Assembly (NCBI RefSeq): GCF_003011965.1
Contig: NZ_PXWG01000029.1
Coordinates: 1 to 64,000 of the forward strand
Length of the DNA: 64,000 nucleotides
From: Streptosporangium nondiastaticum
GTDB taxonomy: Bacteria > Actinomycetota > Actinomycetes > Streptomycetales > Streptomycetaceae
Direction of reading: 5' to 3'
The position numbers were made by a program, and so were the translations under genes. Of this stretch, positions 8,225-15,803 are shown one piece after another. The notes under the pieces are model-generated. The model did no database searches. It saw only the letters and a list, made by a program, of their open reading frames with translations, and was not told where the DNA came from. Positions within the stretch are counted from its first letter, which is position 1. The number at the start of each line of letters is the position of its first letter.

Positions 8225-9501
8225 GCCGCATGACGACGCACTCTTCGCCCGCCCCGCCCCCGGACGGGGCCGCCGCAGGGGAATGCCCGGTGGCCGGCGC
8301 CCGCCCGCCCGGGGAGACGGTCCACGACTGGCCGGTCGACCACCTGCCCGGCCTCGCCTTCGACCCGCTCATGCACCGGCTGCTCCGCGAGGAGCCGATC
8401 GCCCGGATCCGGCTGCGGTTCGGCGAGGGCGACGCCTGGCTGGCCACGCGCTACGAGGACGTGAAGACGGTCGCCGCCGACCCCCGGCTGAGCCGCGCGC
8501 TCACCGTCGACCGGCCGGTCACCAGCATGACGCCGCACGTCGTGGCCCCCGCCGGCGGCGTCGGCCGCACCGACCCGCCCGACCACACCCGCATCCGCCG
8601 CCACGTGGCCCTCACCTTCGGCCGCAAGCGCGTCGCCGCCCTGCGCCCCCGGGCCGAGGAGCTCGCCGACCAGATGCTCTCCCGCATGGCGGAGGAGGGC
8701 GCCCCGGCCGACCTCACGGAGTGGCTCACCGGCCCCCTGCCCGCCCAGCTCATCGGCGAGCTCCTCGGCGTCCCGCCCCACGACCTCGACCGGCTGCAGA
8801 ACTGGCGCAGCGTCATCCTCTCCAGCAACCACTCCGAGCAGGAGAGCAACGCCGTCAAGGGCGAGATCGCGGGCTACTTCAAGGCCATGGCCGCGCACCG
8901 CCGCGAACACCCCGGCGACGACCTGTTCAGCGCCCTGGTCGAGGCGCAGAAGGACGGCGGCCTCAGCATGCCGGAGCTGATCTCGCTCGCGGTGATGCTC
9001 GTCCTCAACGGCATGGACGCCGTCCGCAACCAGGTGTCCAACATGGTGTACGCCCTGCTCACCCACCCCGAGCAACTGGCCGCCCTGCGCGCCCGCCCGG
9101 ACCTGCTGCCCCAGGCCGTGGAGGAGCTGCTGCGCTACATCCCGCACCGCAACGGCGTCGGCCTGCCCCGCATCGCCACCGAGGACTTCCAGGTCGGCGA
9201 CGCGACGATCCGCAGCGGCGAGGTCGTCTACGTCTCCTACCTGGCCGCCAACCGCGACCCGACCGTCTTCACCGACCCGGACGAACTCGACCTCACCCGC
9301 GACGAGGCCCCCAACCTCTCCTTCGGCCACGGCCCGCACTACTGCGTGGGCGCCCTGATCACCAGGATGGAGGCCGAAGTCATGCTCACCGCCCTCCTGA
9401 ACCGCTTCCCCCGCCTGCGCCTGGCCGTCCCGGAATCCGAAATGCGCTGGCGCCGGGGCTCCATCAACCGCGGCCCGGAGTCCCTACCGGTCGCCTGGTA
9501 G
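8221..9501 (+). CDS. Cytochrome P450, CYP158-like, copy 2
   Basis: Paralogue of the preceding P450. The heme loop is FGHGPHYCVG; helix K has EELLRYIPHRN, shared with copy 1. Helix I reads LNGMDAVRNQVSN, again without the conserved acid-Thr pair. The GTG at 8221 overlaps the stop of copy 1 as GTGA, so the two are probably translated together; ATG at 8230 is an alternative start three codons downstream. An N-terminal extension with Cys and Pro precedes the common start of the fold. Different helix I residues suggest different substrates or partner roles in one pathway. Confidence 0.9.
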   Translation: MSRMTTHSSPAPPPDGAAAGECPVAGARPPGETVHDWPVDHLPGLAFDPLMHRLLREEPIARIRLRFGEGDAWLATRYEDVKTVAADPRLSRALTVDRPVTSMTPHVVAPAGGVGRTDPPDHTRIRRHVALTFGRKRVAALRPRAEELADQMLSRMAEEGAPADLTEWLTGPLPAQLIGELLGVPPHDLDRLQNWRSVILSSNHSEQESNAVKGEIAGYFKAMAAHRREHPGDDLFSALVEAQKDGGLSMPELISLAVMLVLNGMDAVRNQVSNMVYALLTHPEQLAALRARPDLLPQAVEELLRYIPHRNGVGLPRIATEDFQVGDATIRSGEVVYVSYLAANRDPTVFTDPDELDLTRDEAPNLSFGHGPHYCVGALITRMEAEVMLTALLNRFPRLRLAVPESEMRWRRGSINRGPESLPVAW

Positions 9502-9547
9502 CCCGGAGAGCACGGGCAGCTCGGAGAGCACAGGTGGCCCGGAGCAC

Positions 9548-9587
9548 GAAGGAGCCCTCCCGTCCGGACGGACGGGAGGGCTCCTTC
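9548..9587. terminator. Terminator hairpin after the P450 pair
   Basis: Perfect 18-base arms (9548-9565 and 9570-9587, starting GAAGGAGCCCTCC) around a 4-base loop, followed by TTC. It lies between the P450 operon and the opposing tRNA-Arg, so it may act for both directions. Confidence 0.85.
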
Positions 9588-9596
9588 TTCCGGCTG

Positions 9597-9669
9597 TGCC
9601 CCCGGGCAGATTCGAACTGCCGACACCCGCTTTAGGAGAGCGGTGCTCTATCCCCTGAGCTACGGAGGC
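9597..9669 (-). tRNA. tRNA-Arg (anticodon CCT)
   Basis: Reverse complement folds as a complete cloverleaf of 73 bases. Acceptor arms are GCCTCCG and CGGGGGC with discriminator A; T-loop is GTTCGAATC. The anticodon arm is CCGCT-CTCCTAA-AGCGG, giving anticodon CCT for the AGG codon. CCA is not encoded. tRNA genes of this type are common attachment sites, but no integrase or att duplication was seen beside it. Confidence 0.96.
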
Positions 9670-9708
9670 AAGGTAGCCGTCAGTGTAGCGGGTGGCGGGG
9701 CGGCGGGG

Positions 9709-10071
9709 TCAGGGGCCGAGGCTCCAGGACAGGGTGTGGTCCGTCGTGGCCAGGGCCGCGAGGACGATCAGGTCGGCGGCGCCCAGGGTCAGGCCCAGGA
9801 GCGCGCGGCCGCGGCGGGTCGTGCCGCGGGCGAGGGCCAGGCCGGCCAGGACGAGGGCGAGGGGGCCCAGGACGACGTTGAAGACCAGGAGGCCGACCAG
9901 GCCGAGGACGAAGGAGGCGACGGCCATGCCGTCGGCCTCGCGGCGGGCGGGCGGGGCGGGCGTCTTCCGAGCCTTCTGCTCCGCCTTCTGCCGCGGCTCT
10001 GTCTTCTCCGTCTTCTGCGGCGTCCGCTCGGCGGAGCGCCCCGTCAGCGTCGTCGTCATGTCAGTGCTCAT
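9709..10071 (-). CDS. DUF4190-like small membrane protein
   Basis: A 120-residue protein: a charged Lys/Arg/Glu-rich cytoplasmic N-terminus (1-45), then two hydrophobic helices (GMAVASFVLGLVGLLVFNVV and RRGRALLGLTLGAADLIVL). Residues about 48-105 look like DUF4190. The start ATG is one base after the stop of the upstream 49-residue gene, so the two are co-translated. A 12-base sequence is duplicated at the junction, giving a second possible ATG four codons in. Function unknown. Confidence 0.7.
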   Translation of the reverse strand: MSTDMTTTLTGRSAERTPQKTEKTEPRQKAEQKARKTPAPPARREADGMAVASFVLGLVGLLVFNVVLGPLALVLAGLALARGTTRRGRALLGLTLGAADLIVLAALATTDHTLSWSLGP

Positions 10072-10072
10072 G

Positions 10073-10222
10073 TCAGTGCTCCCTCCTGCGCTCGCGGACG
10101 GCGAAGACCAGCAGCCACAGGGCGATGGCCGCGGCCGCCGGGACGACCACCGGGAGCGTGAGGTGTGCGGCGGCGCCCACGAGGACTCCCAGGAGGAGCA
10201 CGGCCGCCACTAGGAAGATCAT
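10073..10222 (-). CDS. 49-residue two-helix membrane protein
   Basis: Small hydrophobic protein (IFLVAAVLLLGVLVGAAAHL, then VVVPAAAAIALWLLVFAV) ending in RERRREH. The ATG at 10222 has AAGGGGAAGG upstream. The longer frame to 10267 would run into the operator region, so it is rejected. It is the first gene of a pair with the DUF4190-like protein and is divergent from a TetR gene whose putative operators lie in the shared promoter. Function unknown; TetR control is likely. Confidence 0.65.
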   Translation of the reverse strand: MIFLVAAVLLLGVLVGAAAHLTLPVVVPAAAAIALWLLVFAVRERRREH

Positions 10223-10239
10223 GTCCTTCCCCTTCTTGG

Positions 10240-10318
10240 GTGAACAGTTGGAATGACAGTTGTTCACTGAAATCCAGCGTAGCGCTCCTGGCGCCCTGTG
10301 GCAAACAGTTGTTTACTG
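10240..10318. promoter_or_regulatory. Two ACAGTTGTT-type dyads, likely TetR operators
   Basis: First site: GTGAACA (10240-10246) faces TGTTCAC (10261-10267) with ACAGTTG motifs between them. Second site: AAACAGTTGTTT at 10303-10314, just before the TetR start. Related half-sites in a divergent promoter next to a TetR gene point to autoregulation and control of the small membrane-protein pair. Confidence 0.6.
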
Positions 10319-10323
10319 AATTC

Positions 10324-10956
10324 ATGAACAGCAGCACCCGCGCCACCCTCGGGGTCCGCCAGGCCCAGAAGCTGAAGACCCGTCAGGCCCTCCTCGACGC
10401 CGCCCTGAAGCTGCTGGAGGAGCAGAGCCTGAGCAGCCTCGGGCTGCGGGAGGTCACGCGGGTGGTGGGGGTCGCGCCGGCCGCGTTCTACCGGCACTTC
10501 CGGGACATGGCGGAGCTCGGGGTCGCGCTCGTCGAGGAGTCGCTCGGGAGCCTGCACGTGATGATCCGGGCCGTGCTGGCGGAGCAGCAGGAGGCGGAGG
10601 AGGTCATCGACCGCAGCGTCGAGGCCGTGGCCGAGCACGTACGGCGGCACCCGGCGCACGTGCGGTTCGTCGCCCGCGAGCGGCACGGCGGGGTGCGGGC
10701 GGTGCGGGAGGCCATCGCGGCGGAGCTGGCGCGGTTCGGGGACGAGGTCGCCGATGCGCTCGCCGCGCAGGAGGTGTCGCGCGGCTGGAGCGCCGAGGAC
10801 GTGCGGATGCTCGCCGGGCTCTACGTCGACCACCTCGTGATGACCGCGTCGGCCTTCCTCGAAGCCTCCGCCGACGAGCAGCGGGTCATCGCCGACACCG
10901 CCCGGCGGCAGCTGCGCCTGATCAGCCTCGGCCGCCGGCACTGGCGCGCGGCCTGA
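10324..10956 (+). CDS. TetR family regulator, FabR-like
   Basis: A 210-residue repressor. The helix-turn-helix is at about residues 20-65 (LREVTRVVGVAPAAFYRHFRD), which resembles FabR-type fatty-acid regulators; the C-terminal ligand domain is all-helical. It is divergent from two small membrane-protein genes with repeated ACAGTTGTT sites between. The start is the ATG at 10324. Its 3' end overlaps the convergent protease gene by 35 bases. The FabR link is from motif similarity only. Confidence 0.85.
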   Translation: MNSSTRATLGVRQAQKLKTRQALLDAALKLLEEQSLSSLGLREVTRVVGVAPAAFYRHFRDMAELGVALVEESLGSLHVMIRAVLAEQQEAEEVIDRSVEAVAEHVRRHPAHVRFVARERHGGVRAVREAIAAELARFGDEVADALAAQEVSRGWSAEDVRMLAGLYVDHLVMTASAFLEASADEQRVIADTARRQLRLISLGRRHWRAA

Positions 10957-12241
10957 CCGTCCGCACCCGCACCCGCCAGTCGCCCCCGTCCGTCGCGCCC
11001 AGCACGTCGACCGTCACTCCGGGCCCCGTGTACGTCTGCCCGGCCGCGTACGGGGCGTCGCTCAGCGCCGCGTTCACGTTCAGGTCGCTCGTGTAGCAGC
11101 CCCGGCTGCCGGGTGTGGCGTCGGCGACGCGCACCGGGCCGGAGCCCGTGTACATGGTCGTCGTGACGGCGGTGACCAGGACGCCCGGGCGGCACACCAC
11201 GTGGTCCAGCGGCCCGGGCGCCCGCGCCTCCAGCGTGATCGCGGTGTGCCGGGAGACGGGGAGCACGGCGAGCTTGAGGCCGCCGGGGACGGACGTCGGC
11301 GTCAGGGCGAACGAGCGGTCGCCGGGCCGGTCCAGGCAGCGCACCTGCGCCGGGGCCAGCCAGCCCAGCTTCCACTTGTGCCAGGCGAGGAAGTCCTCGG
11401 ACGGGCCCCAGTCCTCGTCCATCGGGTCCCAGTGCCCCACCGGCGTCTTCAGCAGGGCGGAGCCGCGGCCCGTGTAGTAGAGGTCGGGCAGGCCGAAGCT
11501 GTGGGCGTTCTCGTGGTTGAGGACGCGGAAGGGGCTGTCGCCCGTCTGCCGGCTCCAGATGAACGACACGTTCATGAAGGAGGTGCCCTCGGCCGTCGTC
11601 AGGCCGGTGGGGGTGCCGGCGAAGGTCACCGACCGCACGTCCTCGGTGGCCGGCGGCCCCGCGTCCGGCGTGACCAGCACGTTGATCAGGTCGTAGCGCC
11701 GGAAGTCGACGGTGTCGTCCACCGCGTCGAGGATCTCCGCCGACAGCGCGGCGTAGCCGTCGTCGCTGCTCGCGTCGAAGGGCGTGCCGCGCTCGATCCC
11801 GTACGCGGGGTACGGGCGGGACATCCGGATCCAGCGCAGGACGGGCGTGGAGCGGTAGTCGAGCCGGCCGTAGGAGCTGGTCCGGTAGTAGTCGGCGACG
11901 GCCGGGAAGAACTCGGCGTAGCGCTCCTGCGGGGTGACCTTGGCGGGGGCGTCGGGAAAGTCGATCAGGAAGGTGATCGCGCGCACGACGCCGCTGGAGG
12001 GGGCGTAGCCGGGCGGCGTGAGGGCGGTCTCGGAGACGTTGTCGGTGGCGCCGGGCAGCGCGCACGGGCCGCTGGGCGGCCGCGCCCCGGTGTCCGCGAG
12101 GGCCGGCGGGCCGCCCTGCGCGCCGGCCCCGCGGTCCGGCCCGCCCCGGCCCGCGGGCACGGGTGAGGTCATGGCGAGCGTGGTCACGGCCATGACCACG
12201 ATGGCCAGCGTCTTCATGACCACGACGGCCGGCGTCTTCAT
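10922..12241 (-). CDS. Secreted M6-family-like metalloprotease
   Basis: A 439-residue exported zinc protease. The signal peptide (1-30) is hydrophobic and contains a duplicated MKTxAxVVM segment. The zinc site is HENAHSFGLPD (H243, E244, H247, and D253), the HExxHxxGxxD signature of immune-inhibitor-A-like M6 proteases. A beta-rich C-terminal half follows (residues 300-439). The ATG at 12241 is chosen because GAGAGG precedes it; the longer frame starts inside a 25-bp tandem repeat. It probably digests extracellular protein; the substrate is unknown. Confidence 0.85.
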   Translation of the reverse strand: MKTPAVVVMKTLAIVVMAVTTLAMTSPVPAGRGGPDRGAGAQGGPPALADTGARPPSGPCALPGATDNVSETALTPPGYAPSSGVVRAITFLIDFPDAPAKVTPQERYAEFFPAVADYYRTSSYGRLDYRSTPVLRWIRMSRPYPAYGIERGTPFDASSDDGYAALSAEILDAVDDTVDFRRYDLINVLVTPDAGPPATEDVRSVTFAGTPTGLTTAEGTSFMNVSFIWSRQTGDSPFRVLNHENAHSFGLPDLYYTGRGSALLKTPVGHWDPMDEDWGPSEDFLAWHKWKLGWLAPAQVRCLDRPGDRSFALTPTSVPGGLKLAVLPVSRHTAITLEARAPGPLDHVVCRPGVLVTAVTTTMYTGSGPVRVADATPGSRGCYTSDLNVNAALSDAPYAAGQTYTGPGVTVDVLGATDGGDWRVRVRTVRPRASAGGRG

Positions 12242-12360
12242 GCCCGGGTGCCTCTCAGGGGCTGGGTGCCTCCCGGGCGCGGGGTGCCTCCCAGGGGCGG
12301 CCGCAGCGCCGCCCTCAGTGATCACCCTCCGCCGCCGGTCCGCGGCGCGCTCCCCGGACT

Positions 12361-12484
12361 GCGGCAGATGGGGCATCGCGGGCTACGGCGGACGGCGCAT
12401 TGCGGGCCTGCGGCAGATGGGGCATCGCGGGCTTGCGGCAGATGGGGCATCGCGGGCCTGCCACAGATGGGGCATCGCGCCCCT
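12361..12484. repeat. Tandem array, five units of 24-25 bp
   Basis: Units begin near 12361, 12386, 12410, 12435 and 12460 with consensus GCGGCAGATGGGGCATCGCG. Units 1, 3 and 4 are almost identical; 2 and 5 have diverged. The unit length is not a multiple of three, so it is not a protein repeat. It lies in the shared upstream region of the M6 protease and TetR genes. Confidence 0.9.
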
Positions 12485-12527
12485 TGTCGTCCCATCGCCG
12501 CACCGTTGCCGTCCCTCCAGGACAAAC

Positions 12528-12541
12528 GTGATGCGCATCAC
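12528..12541. promoter_or_regulatory. Perfect palindrome GTGATGCGCATCAC
   Basis: Fourteen-base perfect dyad about 110 bases upstream of the TetR gene at 12651. Its position suggests an operator for that TetR or another regulator; which one cannot be decided. Confidence 0.4.
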
Positions 12542-12650
12542 CTCGCACCCCCGAAATATCCGGGGACGCTCTCCCCGTTTACCCCTCGTACGCACGAACC
12601 GGGGAATCCCTCCCCGGTTGCGGAAACCCCTCTCCGAAGGAGCAAAGGCC

Positions 12651-13364
12651 GTGGTCACCGCCCACCCCCCGCGCCTCCGCGCCGACGCCCTGCGCAACCG
12701 CGAGCGGATCGTCGCCGCCGCGCGCGAGGCGCTCGTCGAGTACGGGGCCGAGAGCTCCCTCGATGAAATCGCTCGACGAGCCGGGGTCGGCAATGCCACG
12801 CTGTACCGGCACTTCGCGGACCGCCGCGAGCTGATCCACCACGTCACCCTTCACGTCATGGCCCGCCTCGCCGAGCGGGCCGAGGCGGCACGAGCTGAGG
12901 AGCCCGATGCTTTCCGATCGCTGAGGCGGTTCGTCCACGCCGCCGCGGACGAACGCGTCGGTGCGCTCTGCACGTTGCTGGAAGAGGGCATGGACCCCGG
13001 CCACCCCGAGCTGGTGGCCGCGCGTGACCGCCTCGACGGGCAGATCGAGCAGATGATGGCGGACGCGCGCGCGTCCGGTCAGCTGCGGGACGACATCGCG
13101 GTCGGCGATCTCATGGTCGCCGTCACGCAGTTGACCCGCCCGCTGCCCGGCAAGGGCTGCGCGGTCTTCGACCAGTTCATCCACCGGCACCTGCAGCTGT
13201 TCCTCGACGGCCTGATGACACCGGCCCGGTCCGAACTGCCCGGCTCCGCCGTCACCTTGGAGGAGCTGCGCCGTCAGAAGCGCTGCGCCGCCGCGGGCCC
13301 GGCGGCCGGGGACTCCGCTGCCGCGGATCCCGTCGCCGGTGACTCCGCCGCCGGAACCGGATGA
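12651..13364 (+). CDS. TetR family regulator of the adjacent MFS pump
   Basis: A 237-residue regulator with HTH at about residues 12-60 (RNRERIVAAAREAL, LDEIARRAGVGNATLYRHFA). The C-terminal domain is SbtR-like. The tail is a low-complexity Ala-Gly-Asp repeat (AAGDSAAADPVAGDSAAG). The GTG at 12651 has GAAGGAGC about 8 bases upstream and gives the expected length; earlier in-frame starts cross the repeat array. It precedes an MFS exporter on the same strand, a classic repressor-pump pair. Confidence 0.87.
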   Translation: MVTAHPPRLRADALRNRERIVAAAREALVEYGAESSLDEIARRAGVGNATLYRHFADRRELIHHVTLHVMARLAERAEAARAEEPDAFRSLRRFVHAAADERVGALCTLLEEGMDPGHPELVAARDRLDGQIEQMMADARASGQLRDDIAVGDLMVAVTQLTRPLPGKGCAVFDQFIHRHLQLFLDGLMTPARSELPGSAVTLEELRRQKRCAAAGPAAGDSAAADPVAGDSAAGTG

Positions 13365-13404
13365 CCTCCCGCACCGCCACGGCCCCCACCGAAGACTTCA
13401 CCGA

Positions 13405-13467
13405 GCCGAGCGAGCTGAACTGGCCGAGCAAGCCCAGCAGGCCGAGCAGGCCGGGCAAGCCGAGCAA
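13405..13467 (+). repeat. Seven tandem 9-bp units (GCCGAGCAA type)
   Basis: Nine-base units with consensus GCCGAGCAR run from 13405 to 13467 between the TetR stop and the MFS start. One reading frame would give an Ala-Glu-Gln repeat continuous with the MFS gene, but no ribosome site supports translation. Confidence 0.8.
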
Positions 13468-13536
13468 GCCGTACGTCTCGGAAAACACCCCCACCGTCCC
13501 GCACCACCCACCACCGCCGCCGAGGTAGGCCCACCC

Positions 13537-15045
13537 ATGCCAGACGTCACCACCCCCCTCGACCCCAAGCGCTGGAAAGCGCTCATATTCATCGCCCTGG
13601 CGCAGCTGATGGTCGTCCTCGACGCGACCATCGTGAACATCGCGCTGCCCTCCGCCCAGGCCGACCTCGGCATCTCGGACGGCAACCGCCAGTGGGTCAT
13701 CACCGCCTACGCCCTCGCCTTCGGCGGCCTGCTGCTCTTCGGCGGCCGCGTCTCCGACCTGTGGGGCCGCAAGCGGGCGTTCGTCATCGGCCTGATCGGC
13801 TTCGCCGCCGCCTCGGCCCTCGGCGGCGCCGCCGTCAACACCGGGATGCTGCTGGGCGCCCGCGCCCTGCAGGGCGTCTTCGGCGCCCTGCTCGCGCCCG
13901 CCGCGCTGTCGCTGCTCGCCGTCCTCTTCACCGAGGGCAAGGAGCGCGCCAAGGCGTTCGGCATCTTCGGTGCCATCGCCGGTGCCGGCGGTGGTGTCGG
14001 CCTGATCCTCGGCGGCCTGTTCACCGAGTACCTCAACTGGCGCTGGACGTTCTTCGTGAACATCCCCTTCGCCGTCGTCGCCGCGGCCGGCGCGATCGCC
14101 GTGATCCGCGAGCCGGCCGGCAGCCGCAACCCGTCGAAGCTGGACGTCCCCGGCGTCATCCTGGCCACCCTCGGTCTGGTCTCGCTGGTCTACGGCTTCA
14201 CCCGCGCCGAGTCCGACGGCTGGACGGCCGGCAGCACCCTCGGCTTCTTCGCCGCCGCCGTGGTCCTGCTGTTCGCCTTCGTGGTCGTCGAGAAGAAGGT
14301 CAAGGCCCCGCTGCTGCCGCTGCGCGTGCTCACCGACCGCAACCGCGCTGGCGTCTACGTCTCGCTGGGCCTGGCCGCCATCGCGATGTTCGGCCTGTTC
14401 CTCTTCCTCACCTACTACCTGCAGGTCGTCCGCGGCTACTCGCCGGTCAAGACCGGTCTCGCGTTCCTCCCGATGATCGCCACGATGATCACCGGTTCCA
14501 CGCAGATCGGCGCCCGCCTGATGAACCGCGTCCCGGCGCGCTTGCTGATGGGCCCGGGCTTCCTGCTCGCCGCCGTCGGCATGGTCCTGCTCACCCAGAT
14601 CGACCTGGACACCTCCTACACGGCGGTCGTCCTGCCCGGCCTGATGCTCATGGGCCTCGGCATGGGTACGGCGTTCATGCCGGCGATGAGCCTCTCCACG
14701 TACGGGGTGCAGGCGCGTGACGCCGGTGTCGCCTCCGCGATGGTGAACACCTCGCAGCAGGTCGGCGGCGCCATCGGCACCGCGCTGCTCAACACCATCG
14801 CCGCCAGCGCCACCACGGACTACTTCAAGTCGCACATGAAGTCCGCGGGCGACCCGAAGCTGCTCACCTTCCAGTCCATGGTGCACGGCTACTCCACCGC
14901 CGTGTGGTGGGCGGTCGGCATCCTGGGCCTGTCCGCGCTGGTCGCGGTCGTCTTCGTCAACGCCGGTCAGCAGGGCGGCGGCGCCCCCGCCGGCTCGGGC
15001 GACGGGGAGAACGCGGAGAACTCCGTTCCGGTCATGGCTCACTAA
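13537..15045 (+). CDS. MFS transporter, DHA2 family (EmrB/QacA type, 14 TM)
   Basis: A 502-residue proton-driven drug exporter. TM1 ends in MVVLDATIVNIALPSAQADL (motif D1), motif A is GGRVSDLWGRKR, and motif C is in the TM5 region (GAIAGAGGGVGLILGGLF). Fourteen hydrophobic segments fit DHA2. The ATG at 13537 is preceded by GAGGTAGG; the frame open to 13339 would add a repeat-encoded stretch. It is likely controlled by the TetR upstream. Substrate unknown. Confidence 0.95.
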   Translation: MPDVTTPLDPKRWKALIFIALAQLMVVLDATIVNIALPSAQADLGISDGNRQWVITAYALAFGGLLLFGGRVSDLWGRKRAFVIGLIGFAAASALGGAAVNTGMLLGARALQGVFGALLAPAALSLLAVLFTEGKERAKAFGIFGAIAGAGGGVGLILGGLFTEYLNWRWTFFVNIPFAVVAAAGAIAVIREPAGSRNPSKLDVPGVILATLGLVSLVYGFTRAESDGWTAGSTLGFFAAAVVLLFAFVVVEKKVKAPLLPLRVLTDRNRAGVYVSLGLAAIAMFGLFLFLTYYLQVVRGYSPVKTGLAFLPMIATMITGSTQIGARLMNRVPARLLMGPGFLLAAVGMVLLTQIDLDTSYTAVVLPGLMLMGLGMGTAFMPAMSLSTYGVQARDAGVASAMVNTSQQVGGAIGTALLNTIAASATTDYFKSHMKSAGDPKLLTFQSMVHGYSTAVWWAVGILGLSALVAVVFVNAGQQGGGAPAGSGDGENAENSVPVMAH

Positions 15046-15060
15046 CGCCGGACCCTCACC

Positions 15061-15108
15061 ACGCATACGAAGGCCCCCGCCGGGAACGGCGGGGGCCTTC
15101 GTATGCGT
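15061..15108. terminator. Bidirectional terminator hairpin
   Basis: Perfect 22-base arms (15061-15082 and 15087-15108, core AAGGCCCCCGCCG) around loop GGAA, between the convergent MFS and MarR genes. Confidence 0.88.
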
Positions 15109-15141
15109 ACGGAGGAGGTGCGTACGGAGGCCGGCGCAGCG

Positions 15142-15684
15142 CTACCGCAGCCAGGGCAGGTCCGCCCCCGCCGGCTGCAGCCCCGCGGCGATCGTCCGGC
15201 ACATGTCGCCGAACTGGGCCACCTGCTCGGGCGAGAGCCGGTCGAAGAGCGCGGCCCGGACGGCGGCGACGTGCCCCGGCGCGGACCGGCGCAGCATCTC
15301 GTACCCCTCGTCCGTGAGGACGGCCAGCTGGCCGCGCTTGTCGGACGGGCAGTCCTCGCGGCGCACCCAGCCGCTCTTCTCCAGCCGGGCGATGGCGTGC
15401 GAGAGCCGGGACCGGGTGATCTTGGCGTGCCGGGCGAGGTCCGTCATCCGCAGCCGGCGGCGCGGCGCCTCCGAGAGGTTGACGAGCAGTCCGTAGTAGA
15501 CGTGCGGCATCCCGGCGTCGCGCTGCAGCTGCCGGTCGAGGTGGTCCTCCAGGAGGGTGGTGGCGTGCAGGTACGCCCGCCAGACGTCCTGCTCGGCGTC
15601 GCTCAGCCAGCGCGGTCCGGCGGCGCTGCCGGCGGCGGCCTCCCCCTCGGGACGCGCGATGTCCTCTTCGGGTCGTTTGGTCAT
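15142..15684 (-). CDS. MarR family regulator next to the dioxygenase
   Basis: A 180-residue winged-helix regulator: LRMTDLARHAKITRSRLSHA is the recognition unit and REDCPSDKRGQL the wing. It is divergent from an LigB/DODA dioxygenase gene, a pairing common in Streptomyces, with an AT-rich dyad between. ATG at 15684 is chosen; GTG at 15705 is possible. It probably represses the dioxygenase until a phenolic or oxidative signal appears; this is inferred. Confidence 0.87.
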   Translation of the reverse strand: MTKRPEEDIARPEGEAAAGSAAGPRWLSDAEQDVWRAYLHATTLLEDHLDRQLQRDAGMPHVYYGLLVNLSEAPRRRLRMTDLARHAKITRSRLSHAIARLEKSGWVRREDCPSDKRGQLAVLTDEGYEMLRRSAPGHVAAVRAALFDRLSPEQVAQFGDMCRTIAAGLQPAGADLPWLR

Positions 15685-15756
15685 GACATCCACTGTTTCA
15701 CCCACCGGTTTCCTGTCGCTCCCACACTGCGTTCTTGAAGTTTAAATAAGCCGGGC

Positions 15757-15780
15757 TTAAGCTTGGTAATGAAAGCTTGA
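15757..15780. promoter_or_regulatory. Candidate MarR operator
   Basis: TTAAGCTT and AAGCTTGA form an 8-8-8 dyad with one mismatch in an AT-rich stretch between the divergent MarR and dioxygenase genes. An outer pair, CTTGAA (15734) and TTCAAG (15784), frames it. Confidence 0.5.
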
Positions 15781-15803
15781 GAGTTCAAGTAAATGGAGGG
15801 CGG

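Larger units (their letters stand above)
12242..12650. other. Intergenic region with repeat array and palindrome
   Basis: 409 bases without a supported gene, between the divergent protease and TetR genes. It holds five tandem 24-25 bp units (12361-12484), a perfect 14-bp palindrome (12528-12541) and the TetR ribosome site. Open frames across it are repeat translations and not credible. Confidence 0.7.

Noticed and set aside
7004..9501. Complete secondary-metabolite cluster around the P450s
   Set aside because: Neighbours are recQ, the nuclease-TerD gene, tRNA and small regulators; no synthase or transporter fits.
9597..9669. tRNA-Arg as an occupied attachment site for an integrative element
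   Set aside because: No integrase and no repeat of the tRNA 3' end was seen on either side in the window.
12242..12376. Extended start of the M6 protease at 12376
   Set aside because: The extension is encoded by the tandem repeat and precedes a good signal peptide with its own ribosome site.
12361..12484. CRISPR-like array
   Set aside because: Units are contiguous direct repeats without spacers, and no cas gene is present.
13339..13536. MFS protein starting at 13339
   Set aside because: The extra 66 residues come from the 9-bp repeat and lack a ribosome site; ATG at 13537 has GAGGTAGG.
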